Origin: Actinomycetes bacterium
Lineage (GTDB): Bacteria > Actinomycetota > Acidimicrobiia > Acidimicrobiales > Palsa-688
DNA: 39,980 nucleotides
Assembly (NCBI GenBank): GCA_021850325.1
Contig: JAJZMF010000021.1
Coordinates: 1-39,980, forward strand
Direction: 5' to 3'
The notes under the pieces are model-generated. The model ran no database searches. It saw nothing but the letters and a program-made list of their open reading frames with translations, and was not told where the DNA came from. Below are positions 7,546 through 15,860 of the stretch, in pieces. The stretch's first letter is position 1. Each line of letters begins with the position of its first letter. The translations under genes and the position numbers were made by a program.

Positions 7546-8589
7546 GTGACGGTTACCCGCTCGGCGGGCGGCATGATCGAGCGGGTGCGCGAGGTTGCGG
7601 CCACGCAGACGAGCGCCATCGGCCTCGTGATCCTGATCACGATCACCTGGACGGTGTTCGGCGTCGCCGGGAGCGGGTTCCTGGGCAGTTTCAACCTGTA
7701 CAGCATCGGCCAGTTGGCGGCACGCGACGCCGTGCTCGGCATGGCACAGGCGATGCTCATCGTGGTGGCCAGGATGAACCTGGCGGTGGGCAGTATCGGC
7801 GCCGTCTGCACCTCGCTGCTCGGTTACCTCCTGGTGTCCGCGGGCGTGCCGGTCTGGCTGGCGTTCCTCCTGGTGGCGCTGACCGGTGTGCTGGCATCGC
7901 TGCTGATGGGTGCCGCCGAGCTCCTCACCGGGCTGTCGAGCTTCATCGTGACCCTCGCCTTCCTTTCGGCCTACGCGGGCGGCGCCCTGTTGTTCACAAG
8001 CGGGCACCAGTACCAGATCAGTTCCTCCATCATCAGCCGGCTCGGTAACGGCACGCTCCTTACGTCGGCGATCTGCCCGCTGGTAGCCGTCGCTGTCGTC
8101 TGCGGCGTGCTCTGTTGGCTGCTCTACAGCCGCAACAGCCTGGGGTGGAAGATGCTGGCGGTCGGCGCCAACGAGCGGGCGGCGAGGGCGTCGGGCGTCA
8201 ACGTGCCCCGGGTGGTGCTGGCTGCGTACGCCTTGTCCGGCCTGCTGTGCGCCGTGGCGACGGTGATGAACGCCTCCTACGAGCTCAACGTCAACGCCGG
8301 GTTCGGCTCGGACTGGCTCCTGCCCTCTTTCATCGCCGCGGTGCTGGGCGGCGTCGCTCTCACGGGCGGGGAGATCTCGGTGACAGGGATCCTGCTCGCG
8401 GCCCTGTTCTACGACAGCCTCCAGTCGGGCCTGACCATCATCAACGTGCCCAGCTACTGGATCCAGCTGCCCGAGGGCCTCGTACTACTGGTGGCCGTCC
8501 TGCTCGACCGGGCCAGGCGTGCGCGAAGGAAGTCGATGCGGCCCCGCGATGTCGTCGCCAGCGCTCCGGCGCCGGTGGTCGTGCCGTGA
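7546..8589 (+). CDS. Sugar ABC transporter permease 1 (RbsC-like, BPD_transp_2)
   Basis: About 347 residues from the GTG at 7546. Other starts are TTG 7498 (GAGG 9 bases upstream) and ATG 7573; a GTG at 7411 lies inside the stem-loop and is unlikely. Eight to ten hydrophobic segments are visible, beginning 'AIGLVILITITWTVFGVAG'. The family pattern 'LGMAQAMLIVVARMNLAVGSIGAVC' after the second segment and 'GGVALTGGEISVTGILLAALFYD' near the C-terminus are typical of RbsC/AraH permeases. It forms a membrane channel with the next gene product. Its stop overlaps the start of permease 2 (GTGA), which implies translational coupling. Confidence 0.85.
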   Translation: MTVTRSAGGMIERVREVAATQTSAIGLVILITITWTVFGVAGSGFLGSFNLYSIGQLAARDAVLGMAQAMLIVVARMNLAVGSIGAVCTSLLGYLLVSAGVPVWLAFLLVALTGVLASLLMGAAELLTGLSSFIVTLAFLSAYAGGALLFTSGHQYQISSSIISRLGNGTLLTSAICPLVAVAVVCGVLCWLLYSRNSLGWKMLAVGANERAARASGVNVPRVVLAAYALSGLLCAVATVMNASYELNVNAGFGSDWLLPSFIAAVLGGVALTGGEISVTGILLAALFYDSLQSGLTIINVPSYWIQLPEGLVLLVAVLLDRARRARRKSMRPRDVVASAPAPVVVP

Positions 8590-9617
8590 ACCGCCTGGCG
8601 CGTACCCAGTGGGCGCCGCTGCTCGCCGCAACAGTGGTCGCCGGCGTCGTGCTCAGCTTCACCACCAAACAGTTCGGCTCCTCCTTCAACGTTTACACCA
8701 TCCTGCAGACGGCTGCTGTCTACGCGGTGATAGGGCTGGCGCAGATGATGGTCCTGGCCGTTGCCGACATGAGCCTGGCCGTGGGCGGGATCGCGTCGCT
8801 GGCGACGATCGTGACGGGCAACCTCTACCAGGTGCAGCACTGGCCGATCGGCGCCGCGATCGGCGCCGCACTGGTGCTCGGGCTGGGGTGCGGCCTGGTC
8901 AACGGGGTCGTGATCGCGGCGACCGGGCTCTCCGGCTTCATCGTGACACTGGCGACCGGTACGGCCTTCACCGGCGTCGCCTACGGCATCACGAGCTCGA
9001 TCCCGTACTCCAACATCGCCTCGGTGCTGACGAGCCTCGGCCAGGGGCGTGCCGCCTTCTTCTCCTACCTGCTGCTCCCGGCCATCGCCATGACCCTCGC
9101 CGTTGGTGCCGGCTTCCGCTGGTTGCCGACAGGCCGGGCATTACTGGCGGTCGGGGGCAACAAGGACGCAGCAGTGCTCTCGGGTATCTCCCAGAAGCGT
9201 GCCATAGTCACGGCCCATGCGGTGTCGGGGCTTCTCGCCGCCATCGCAGCCGTGCTGTACATCGGGGTGCTCCAGAGCGCCACCCCGGCCACCGGGAGCG
9301 ACTGGCTGATCATCTCCTTTGCGGTCCCCATCATCGGCGGTACGGCGCTGGTGGGTGGTGAGGCACCGGCGTCGGGCTGTTTCGTCGCCGCCGTCGTGCT
9401 GGCAGCGATCAACGACGCCCTGATCGTGCTCAACGTCAACACCGAGGCGGTGCAGATGGCCGAGGGCCTCCTGATCTTCGCTGCCGTGATCGCGGGCAAG
9501 CTCGGGCAGGGTATCCGCACCGGGAGCGGCCGCTCCCCACAGCGGCCCGGCCTCGGGGCCCGTGGGTTCGGTAAAGCTGCGCCGGACGGTGCGGCTCCGG
9601 GGCTGGGCCTGCCATGA
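8586..9617 (+). CDS. Sugar ABC transporter permease 2 (RbsC-like)
   Basis: 343 residues from the GTG at 8586, which overlaps the previous stop by four bases. It is a paralogue of permease 1, with the same 'IGLAQMMVLAVADMSLAVGGIASLA' motif and the C-terminal 'GGTALVGGEAPASGCFVAAVVLAAINDALIVLNV'. About nine membrane segments are visible. Separate genes for two non-identical permeases suggest a heterodimeric channel, whereas RbsC usually forms a homodimer. The stop overlaps the ATPase start (ATGA at 9614). Confidence 0.85.
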   Translation: MNRLARTQWAPLLAATVVAGVVLSFTTKQFGSSFNVYTILQTAAVYAVIGLAQMMVLAVADMSLAVGGIASLATIVTGNLYQVQHWPIGAAIGAALVLGLGCGLVNGVVIAATGLSGFIVTLATGTAFTGVAYGITSSIPYSNIASVLTSLGQGRAAFFSYLLLPAIAMTLAVGAGFRWLPTGRALLAVGGNKDAAVLSGISQKRAIVTAHAVSGLLAAIAAVLYIGVLQSATPATGSDWLIISFAVPIIGGTALVGGEAPASGCFVAAVVLAAINDALIVLNVNTEAVQMAEGLLIFAAVIAGKLGQGIRTGSGRSPQRPGLGARGFGKAAPDGAAPGLGLP

Positions 9618-11230
9618 GAGGGGAGCCAGGCCCGGGGGCGGGCAGCGCCGAGATGGTCGAGACGTTCTCACTGCAGAACATCTGGAAGTCCTTCGGTGGT
9701 GTCGCCGCACTGTCCGACGCCTCGCTGCAGTTGGTGCGCGGGGAGATCCACGCCCTGATCGGCGAGAACGGCGCGGGCAAGAGCACGTTGATCAACATCG
9801 CCACCGGGGTCCACCGGCCCGACCGGGGGACGGTCCGCATCGGCGGGCAGGTGGTGCACCTTGTCTCGCCCGGCGCTGCTGCCGACCACGGGGTTGCGGT
9901 GGTCCACCAGGAGCGCAACCTGGTGAGGAAGTTCTCCCTGGCCGAGAACCTCCTCCTGGGCCGCCAGCCCGTCAAGCAGGGCGTCGTCAGCTACCGCCGG
10001 ATGGTGGCGGACGCCGAGCCGTGGCTGGAGCGCGTCGGCCTGCACCTCGACCCGCGGACGGAGGCGAGCCGGCTGGGGCCGGGCCAGGCCCAGTTGCTCG
10101 AGATCGCCAAGGCGCTGATGCGGCGCTGCCAGGTGCTGCTCCTCGACGAGCCGACCTCGTCCATCACCGACGCTGAGTTCGAGCACCTGATGGGGATCCT
10201 GCGCGAGCTGCGTGACGAGGGCACGAGCATCGTCTTCGTGAGCCACAAGCTCGAGGAGGTCTACGCCCTCTGCAGCCGGGCCACCGTGTTGCGGGACGGG
10301 CGCAACGTGTTGAACGGCGCCTCCCTCGGCGAGGTCAGCCAGGAAGACATCGTGCGGGCGATGGTCGGTCGCCACATCGAGCTGTTCGCCTCCGGCAGCG
10401 TCGCCAAGCGTCAGACGGGCGCACCCCGGCTCGAGCTGCGTAACGTCTCCACCGAGCTCGGGCACCACGGGGTGGACCTCACGGTGCACAAGGGGGAGAT
10501 CGTCGGGCTCTACGGCCTCGTGGGGGCGGGCCGCACGGAGCTGGCCCGGGCCATCGTCGGGTTGGCCAAGGTCACCGGCGGTGAGGTGCGCGTGGACGGC
10601 CGGCCCACCCGTATCCGCAACCCCTACGACGCGCTGCGCCACCACCGCATCGGCTACGTGAGCGAGGACCGCAAGGACGAGGGCCTGATCCTCACCCATT
10701 CGATCAGCCGCAACGTCGGCATGACCGTGTGGGCCCGGCTGGAACGCAGGATGGGCTGGATCTCCGAGAGCCGGGTCCGTCCCCATGTGGCCCCTCCCCT
10801 CCAGCGCCTGGACGTCCGCATGCAGCGGGTCTCCCAGCCGGTCGGCAGCCTGAGCGGAGGCAACCAGCAGAAGGTCTCCGCTGCCAAGTGGATCGCGGCC
10901 GAGGCCGAGCTGTTGATCTTCGACGAGCCGACCGTCGGCATCGACGTCGCAGCCAAGGACGCCATGCACCGCCTCATCGCAGAACTTGCCGACGACGGCC
11001 TGGCGGTCCTGCTGATCTCGAGCGACCTGCGCGAGGTCGTGCAGCTTGCAGACCGGATCGTGTTGATGGGCGACTTCCGCATCCTGGACGAGATCGAAGG
11101 GGGCGGCGACTACGGGCCGGTCAGCCAACGGGTCATGCGGGCCATCACGGCGGCAACCGAGGAGGCCGAGGCCGCGGCCGGGGACGCCGACGGGGCGGCA
11201 AGGCCGGCTGCGGAGGCACCGGCCCAGTGA
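9614..11230 (+). CDS. Sugar ABC transporter ATP-binding protein with two ATPase domains (RbsA-like)
   Basis: 538 residues, with the double ATPase layout of RbsA/XylG/MglA. Domain 1: Walker A 'GENGAGKST' (50-58), Q-loop 'VVHQERNL', Walker B '[10 protein letters not shown]', switch 'FVSHKLEEV'; its signature loop reads 'LGPGQAQLLEIAKAL', slightly away from the usual form. Domain 2: the degenerate P-loop 'GLVGAGRTELARAI' expected of these proteins, signature 'LSGGNQQK', Walker B 'LLIFDEPTVGID', switch 'LISSDLREV'. It powers import through the two permeases. An internal ATG at 9653 could also serve as start, but the ATGA overlap with permease 2 favours 9614. The C-terminus is Ala/Glu-rich. The next gene starts 14 bases after the stop. 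Confidence 0.9.
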   Translation: MRGEPGPGAGSAEMVETFSLQNIWKSFGGVAALSDASLQLVRGEIHALIGENGAGKSTLINIATGVHRPDRGTVRIGGQVVHLVSPGAAADHGVAVVHQERNLVRKFSLAENLLLGRQPVKQGVVSYRRMVADAEPWLERVGLHLDPRTEASRLGPGQAQLLEIAKALMRRCQVLLLDEPTSSITDAEFEHLMGILRELRDEGTSIVFVSHKLEEVYALCSRATVLRDGRNVLNGASLGEVSQEDIVRAMVGRHIELFASGSVAKRQTGAPRLELRNVSTELGHHGVDLTVHKGEIVGLYGLVGAGRTELARAIVGLAKVTGGEVRVDGRPTRIRNPYDALRHHRIGYVSEDRKDEGLILTHSISRNVGMTVWARLERRMGWISESRVRPHVAPPLQRLDVRMQRVSQPVGSLSGGNQQKVSAAKWIAAEAELLIFDEPTVGIDVAAKDAMHRLIAELADDGLAVLLISSDLREVVQLADRIVLMGDFRILDEIEGGGDYGPVSQRVMRAITAATEEAEAAAGDADGAARPAAEAPAQ

Positions 11231-11244
11231 ACGAGGGGACGACC

Positions 11245-12156
11245 ATGGCGCTCATCGACACGCACTTCCATGTCTGGGACCCGGCTGTCAGGGAGCAGGC
11301 GTGGCTCGCCGAGGAGCCGGAGCTCAACCAGCGGTTCGGCATCGAGGACTTCGAGGCCGTCGCCCGGCGCAACGGTGTCACCGGGGCAGTGCTGGTACAG
11401 GTGCTGAACCACCCGGGCGAGACGAGGGAGTTCCTCGCCATTGCCGCCGAGCACGAGATCGTGTCCGGTGTCGTGGGGTGGGCCCCCATCGAGTCCCCGC
11501 AGGTAGGTGAGGAGATCGCCGCCCTGCGGAGCTCGCCCGGTGGGGACAGGCTCGTGGCGGTCCGCCACCTGGTCCAGGACGAGCCCGACGACGCCTATGC
11601 GGCTCGCCCTTCGGTGGCAGCCGGTGTCCGCGCCGTCGCCGAGGCGGGGCTCGCCTACGACGTCCTGGTACGGGCCCACCAGCTCCCGGCCGCGGTCGCC
11701 CTGGCCCGGGCGACCGAGGGCTGCCGGTTGGTCCTCGACCACGGGGCCAAGCCGCCCTTCGGTGACGCGGAGGCGCTTGAGACCTGGGAGCGCAGGGTGG
11801 CCGAGCTGGCCGGGATGGAGCACGTCAGCTGCAAATTGTCCGGTTTTATCACCGAGGCGGGGCCGCACTGGCGGGACGTCGACGTGCGGCGGTGCTTGGC
11901 CCACCTGGTCGAGTGCTTCGGCCCGGGCCGCCTGATGTACGGGTCCAACTGGCCCGTCTGTGCCGCCCTGGCGGGGTACGACGAGATCCTCGAGCTGTGC
12001 CGGTCGGCTCTGGGCGGTCTCTCGGCGGGCGAGCAGGAGGCGGTGATGTCCGGCAACGCCCGGCGCACCTACGGGCTCGATGCGTTGCCCGTCCGGGGCG
12101 GGACGAGCTCAGCCGGCGGCGGGCCCGTCCGGGCCCCGACGGCGCAACAGGGCTGA
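11245..12156 (+). CDS. Amidohydrolase-2 family lactonase (COG3618, L-fuconolactonase-like)
   Basis: 303 residues from the ATG at 11245, preceded by GAGGGG 6 bases upstream; a GTG at 11227 overlapping the ATPase stop is the alternative. It opens with the metal-binding HxH motif in 'LIDTHFHVWDP', followed by 'VLVQVLNHPGETREFL', 'LVAVRHLVQDEPDD', 'LVLDHGAKPP' and 'RLMYGSNWPVC', all typical of COG3618 lactonases and L-fucono-1,5-lactonase relatives. It probably opens the sugar lactone made by the aldo/keto reductase to give the aldonic acid for the dehydratase. It is the last gene of the plus-strand operon, and its 3' end overlaps the convergent hydroxyacid dehydrogenase gene by 48 bp. Confidence 0.85.
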   Translation: MALIDTHFHVWDPAVREQAWLAEEPELNQRFGIEDFEAVARRNGVTGAVLVQVLNHPGETREFLAIAAEHEIVSGVVGWAPIESPQVGEEIAALRSSPGGDRLVAVRHLVQDEPDDAYAARPSVAAGVRAVAEAGLAYDVLVRAHQLPAAVALARATEGCRLVLDHGAKPPFGDAEALETWERRVAELAGMEHVSCKLSGFITEAGPHWRDVDVRRCLAHLVECFGPGRLMYGSNWPVCAALAGYDEILELCRSALGGLSAGEQEAVMSGNARRTYGLDALPVRGGTSSAGGGPVRAPTAQQG

Positions 12157-13347
12157 GCCACCCTGGCGCAGTTCTGCGACCGAGGCCACGCCCATTAGCT
12201 GCATGGTCCGGCGGAACTGCTCGCTGAGCACTGTGAGCGCCCGGCTGACGCCACGCTCGCCCCCTGCCGCCAGGCCGTAGAGGTAGGGCCGGCCGATGGC
12301 GGCCGCGTCGGCGCCCAGGGCCAGAGCGGTGGCGATGTCGGCCCCATGGCGGATGCCCGAGTCGACGACTATGACGGCGTCGGCGCCCAGGGCCTGGCGC
12401 AGTGGGGCGATCATGTCGGCGGTCGGTAGTGAGCGGTCCAGTTGGCGGCCGCCGTGGTTGGAGAGGTGGATGCCGTCGATGCCGATGGAGACGGCGCGCC
12501 TGGCGTCCTCGGGGCTGACCGGGCCCTTGAGCAACATGGGGCCGTGCCACCAGCCGCGGACCTCGGCCAGGTCGTCCCAGTCCAGGCTGGGGTCGAAGAG
12601 GTTGGCCATATTGGCCGCAGTGACGGTGTCGGAGCCCACGCCGCTCAGGTCGTCGACGCTGGCGAAGCGCAGGGCTGGTGCTCCGAGCATCGAGCTCCAG
12701 TAGGAGACGTGCACGGCGATGTCGGCGAGGGCCCGCAGGCTGAGCGTCGGGGGGATCGTGAGGCCGTTGCGCACGTCACGCTCGCGCCGACCGGACACGG
12801 CGGTGTCGATCGCCACGTCGAGCACGCGGAACCCGCTGGCAGCGGCGCGCTCGAGCAGGGCGCGGCACTGGCCCCGGTCGCGCAGCACATAGAGCTGGAA
12901 CCAGAGGTCGTCATGGCCGCTTGTCGCCAGTTCCTCCACCGAGCTCGTGCCCACCGTGGACAGTGCATAAGGAACACGATGGGACGCCGCGGCCCGGGCG
13001 ACAGCAAGCTCTCCGTCCGGGTGCATCATGCGCGTGTAGCCGGTCGGGCACAGGGCGAGCGGTAGCGCGATGCGGTGCCCAAAAAGCTCTGCCTCTGTGG
13101 AGACTGCGCTGACATCGCGCAAGGAACGGGGGACGAAGCGCCAGGACTGGAAGCCGGCGCGGTTCTCCCGTAGTGAGACCTCCTCGTCCGCCCCGCCGTC
13201 GACATAGTCGAACACCGCCCGTGGCAGCCGGCGGCGCGCCAGGCGGCGGAGGTCGTCGATGTTGAGGCACGCCTCCAGACGGTAAGCCTCGCGGTCCAGG
13301 GTCGGCCGCCGCAGCTGCAGGAGCTGGCGGATCTCCGAGGGCCGCAT
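12109..13347 (-). CDS. FMN-dependent alpha-hydroxy-acid dehydrogenase (L-lactate dehydrogenase LldD-like)
   Basis: 412 residues starting at an ATG. The family signature 'IHLSNHGGRQLD' carries the catalytic His (H298) and Arg (R301); Y48 in 'FDYVDGGADEE', K274 in 'MLLKGP' and 'VIVVDSGIRHGADIATALALGADAAAIGRPYLYG' complete the FMN and substrate site. Such enzymes oxidise L-lactate, glycolate, mandelate or similar acids to 2-keto acids. Oxidative L-fucose and L-rhamnose routes can yield L-lactate, so an L-lactate dehydrogenase here would finish the pathway to pyruvate; this is inferred from context. No mycofactocin genes adjoin it, so an MftD role is less likely. It converges on the lactonase gene with a 48-bp overlap, and a partial copy of the putative operator lies 32 bases upstream. 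Confidence 0.85.
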   Translation of the reverse strand: MRPSEIRQLLQLRRPTLDREAYRLEACLNIDDLRRLARRRLPRAVFDYVDGGADEEVSLRENRAGFQSWRFVPRSLRDVSAVSTEAELFGHRIALPLALCPTGYTRMMHPDGELAVARAAASHRVPYALSTVGTSSVEELATSGHDDLWFQLYVLRDRGQCRALLERAAASGFRVLDVAIDTAVSGRRERDVRNGLTIPPTLSLRALADIAVHVSYWSSMLGAPALRFASVDDLSGVGSDTVTAANMANLFDPSLDWDDLAEVRGWWHGPMLLKGPVSPEDARRAVSIGIDGIHLSNHGGRQLDRSLPTADMIAPLRQALGADAVIVVDSGIRHGADIATALALGADAAAIGRPYLYGLAAGGERGVSRALTVLSEQFRRTMQLMGVASVAELRQGGSALLRRRGPDGPAAG

Positions 13348-13378
13348 TGCCTAAGCGAGCGCCGCGAGAGGGGACCGC

Positions 13379-13390
13379 ATCGTGCAATTA
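13379..13390. promoter_or_regulatory. Possible operator half-site upstream of the hydroxyacid dehydrogenase gene
   Basis: ATCGTGCAATTA shares its first eight bases with the palindrome ATCGTGCACGAT at 4899-4910, and lies 32 bases upstream of the minus-strand start at 13347. It may let the same GntR regulator act here. One eight-base match can arise by chance. Confidence 0.25.
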
Positions 13391-13438
13391 TGCCAAAGCA
13401 CTCGGCCGGTGCGCCCAAAAGGTGCTGCGCCGTCCCGG

Positions 13439-13474
13439 CCCTGCGCCGAGGGGAGGACCCTGCGCCGAGGGGAG
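13439..13474 (+). repeat. 17-bp direct repeat, two copies
   Basis: CCCTGCGCCGAGGGGAG occurs at 13439-13455 and 13458-13474, separated by two bases, just after the 3' end of the reductase gene (minus strand, stop at 13480). Its role is unknown. Confidence 0.6.
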
Positions 13475-13479
13475 AGAGG

Positions 13480-14046
13480 TCAGCGCACGACCCGGTAGCG
13501 CAGGTGCACGGCTCCCGAGCCGAAACTGCGGGACCCGATGAGCTCGAGGTCCGTCCGGCGCCCGTGGTGGGGGAAGAAGGGGACGCCGCCGCCGACGAGG
13601 ACCGGGTACACCCGGGGCCGGTACTCGTCGACCAGGCCCAGTGCCGCCGCCTCGGAAGCCAGCGTCGCACCGCCGATGGCTATGTCGCCCTCGGCCCGCT
13701 CGGCCCGTAGCCGCGCGATCTCGCCCGCCAAGCCGTCGGAGGCCAGGCGGGCGTTACCCTGCACGGCCGACAGCGTGGTGGAGAAGACCACCTTGGGCAG
13801 TTCTCTCCAAAGTCTGGCCCACTGGCGCGCCATCGGAGCGGGCAGCGGTGGGGCCTGGTCGGTGGTCTCCCAGTAGAGCATGGTCTCGTAGAGCCGCCGT
13901 CCCAGGAGGTGCACGCCCACCCCCCGCACCTCGTCGGTCACGAAGCGGAAGAGCTCCTCGTCGGGCGCGGCCCAGTCGAAAGTGCCGTCCGGCCCGACGA
14001 CGTAGCCGTCCAGTGACACGCCCATCGAACAGGTCACCTTGCGCAT
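13480..14046 (-). CDS. Dihydrofolate reductase / RibD C-terminal family protein
   Basis: 188 residues from an ATG preceded by a GAGGAG-like site. It begins 'KVTCSMGVSLDGYVVGPDG' and has 'EVRGVGVHLLGRRLYETM', 'KVVFSTTL', 'GDIAIGGATLASEAAALGLVDEY' and 'VGGGVPFF', the pattern of the RibD_C/DHFR-like reductases common in actinobacteria. These bind NADPH with a DHFR fold; most have no assigned substrate. It lies 82 bases downstream of the phosphotransferase gene on the same strand and may be transcribed with it. Confidence 0.85.
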   Translation of the reverse strand: MRKVTCSMGVSLDGYVVGPDGTFDWAAPDEELFRFVTDEVRGVGVHLLGRRLYETMLYWETTDQAPPLPAPMARQWARLWRELPKVVFSTTLSAVQGNARLASDGLAGEIARLRAERAEGDIAIGGATLASEAAALGLVDEYRPRVYPVLVGGGVPFFPHHGRRTDLELIGSRSFGSGAVHLRYRVVR

Positions 14047-14128
14047 GAGGGCTCCTCATTGCCGCCTCCGGCCACGGCTACGACCTTATGTGCCCGGCGG
14101 CCGGGAAGGGCGCTACCGGCCGTGCCGG

Positions 14129-15022
14129 TCAGAGCGGCGGGGCGGCGAGGACGCGGGCCAGGGACCGCCGGCCCGTCCGTGCCATCGTGGGGTTGGTGCG
14201 CACGTAGTACCAGACCGCCCCCAGTGCCTGTACGAACGCCCAGGCCTTGCTACGTTCCCACTCGAGGTCGTCACAGCCCAGCTCGGCACGGAACAGCCCC
14301 CGTGGGCCGTCGTCGAGCAGGTGCCAGGCGGCGCTGACGTCGAGCGCCGGGTCGGCCGGCCCGAAGCCGCCACAGTCGAGCACTCCCGTGAGCCGTCCGT
14401 CGGCCACGAGGAGGTTGCCGGGGATGAGGTCCCCGTGGCTCATCACGTCGGGGCCCCTGCGCGGCAACCGCCGGAACCGCTCCCACAGCGCGGCGAGGCG
14501 GGGCACGTCGAGCAGCCCCTCGCTACGGTGCAGGCACAACCGGGCCCAGTCCTCGTGGTCGGCCAGGTTGCCGCCCCGGCCGGCCCCCGTGAACCTGCGG
14601 CCGTCCGTGCCCCTCGCGCGCAGGGAGCGCACCAGGAGTGCTAGGTCGGAGGCGAAAGCCTCGCTGCCCCCGGGGTCGTCGACGGTGGCGTCGGTGCCCT
14701 CGACCCAGGTCTGCAGCGTCCAGGGCAGGGGGTAGCCCTCACCGGGCCGGCCGGTACCGACCGGCTGGGGGGAGGGGAAGGGACAGGCGAGGGCGAGCTC
14801 GGCGCTGGCCCTGGCCTCCGCCTCCAGCCGGCGCCGGGCCTCGTCGGGGTCGCTGCGCACGAGCGGGAACCGTGCCGCGTGGCCTTCACCGACCCGGAAG
14901 ACCGTGTTGACCGTACCGGCGGAGCGCACCCGACGCAGCGGTGCCGGCGCCAGGTGCGGGAACTGGGTGGCGACCAGGGCCCGGGCAGTGGCGTCGTCGA
15001 GGCTGATCTCGTTGTCGTGCAC
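14129..15022 (-). CDS. Aminoglycoside-phosphotransferase-fold kinase (APH family)
   Basis: 297 residues from the GTG at 15022, 10 bases after the stop of the DrrB-like permease gene, which fits an operon; the longer frame to 15298 only reads through that permease. The kinase-like catalytic loop 'VMSHGDLIPGNLLV' (HGD-x(2)-PGN) and the metal-binding 'GVLDCGGFGPADPALDV' are present. An N-terminal ATP-binding lobe includes 'RRVRSAGTVNTVFRVG'. Members phosphorylate aminoglycosides, macrolides, homoserine or other small molecules using ATP or GTP. Next to a DrrAB exporter and a TetR regulator it may modify the same drug that is exported; the substrate cannot be told from sequence. Confidence 0.82.
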   Translation of the reverse strand: MHDNEISLDDATARALVATQFPHLAPAPLRRVRSAGTVNTVFRVGEGHAARFPLVRSDPDEARRRLEAEARASAELALACPFPSPQPVGTGRPGEGYPLPWTLQTWVEGTDATVDDPGGSEAFASDLALLVRSLRARGTDGRRFTGAGRGGNLADHEDWARLCLHRSEGLLDVPRLAALWERFRRLPRRGPDVMSHGDLIPGNLLVADGRLTGVLDCGGFGPADPALDVSAAWHLLDDGPRGLFRAELGCDDLEWERSKAWAFVQALGAVWYYVRTNPTMARTGRRSLARVLAAPPL

Positions 15023-15032
15023 AGGCTGCGCC

Positions 15033-15860
15033 TCAGTTGGAGGAGATGGCGGTCCGGAACCGTCGGAGGGCCAGTGGCACGCACACGGCGATGATGAGCA
15101 GGCACCAGCCGACCATGGCGATGACGGGGTGGTCGAGCTCGGGCGAGCCCTGGGAGCGGACGCCCTGGGCCACCAGGCGGACGGCGGCGACGATAGCCGA
15201 GAGCGGGTCCCATTCACCGATGACCCGGGGCACGAGCGCCATGCCCTTGATGGGCACGAAGGTGCCGGCGAGGAACGACAGGGGCAGGACGATGGCAAAG
15301 CCGAGCCCCTGCATGGCGTCCGAGTCGTGCACCACCATGCCGAGCAGGACCCCGAACCAGGTGAAGGCCGTGAGGCCGAGGAGCACCAGGCCGAGCAGTG
15401 CGAAGGCGCCGCCCACCCCGGCGGTCGGGTGCCACCCGAGCGCGAGCCCGAGCCCGGTGACGATGGCGAGGCCGAGCAACTGCTCGAGGACCTGGCCGAT
15501 GACCTGGGCCGAGATCACCGACAGGCGGGTCACAGGCAGGGACTTGAAGCGGTCGACCACGCCGCTCGTGAAGTCGGTGACCGTGGCCGTACCGGCCCCG
15601 AGGACGCCGAAGGCCAGGCTCTGGCCGAGCAGGCCGGGCAGGAGGTAGTCCTGGTAGCGGATGCCGTGGATGTGGATGGCCGAGCCGAACACGTAGAGGA
15701 AGAGCAGGGTGAACAGGACCGGCTGGATGGTGACGTCGGAGAGCCGGGTGGGTACCCGGGGGATCATGCGCAGGCCCCGGGCGACGAGCAGCCCGGTCTC
15801 CCTCAGGTAGCGCCGGGTGGCCGACGGCCGGACGGGCAGGGTGGTGGCGAGCGTGCTCAT
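15033..15860 (-). CDS. ABC-2 type exporter permease (DrrB-like)
   Basis: 275 residues from the ATG at 15860, with AGGAGG 8 bases upstream. Six hydrophobic segments are visible, starting 'PVLFTLLFLYVFGSAI' and ending 'AMVGWCLLIIAVCVPLAL'. 'YQDYLLPGLLGQSLAFG' and 'DFTSGVVDRFKSLPVTRLSV' are typical of the DrrB/ABC-2 family that exports daunorubicin-like drugs or lipids. Its start overlaps the ATPase stop by four bases, so the two are coupled. It forms the membrane part of the exporter. Confidence 0.88.
   Translation of the reverse strand: MSTLATTLPVRPSATRRYLRETGLLVARGLRMIPRVPTRLSDVTIQPVLFTLLFLYVFGSAIHIHGIRYQDYLLPGLLGQSLAFGVLGAGTATVTDFTSGVVDRFKSLPVTRLSVISAQVIGQVLEQLLGLAIVTGLGLALGWHPTAGVGGAFALLGLVLLGLTAFTWFGVLLGMVVHDSDAMQGLGFAIVLPLSFLAGTFVPIKGMALVPRVIGEWDPLSAIVAAVRLVAQGVRSQGSPELDHPVIAMVGWCLLIIAVCVPLALRRFRTAISSN

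Noticed and set aside
9668-11128. 486-residue minus-strand frame opposite the sugar ABC ATPase
   Set aside because: The ATPase strand shows all expected motifs in both domains; the antisense frame has low-complexity composition and no start signal.
12109-13347. MftD of a mycofactocin cluster
   Set aside because: No mycofactocin precursor, radical SAM or other mft gene is nearby; the deoxysugar context explains a lactate-type dehydrogenase better.
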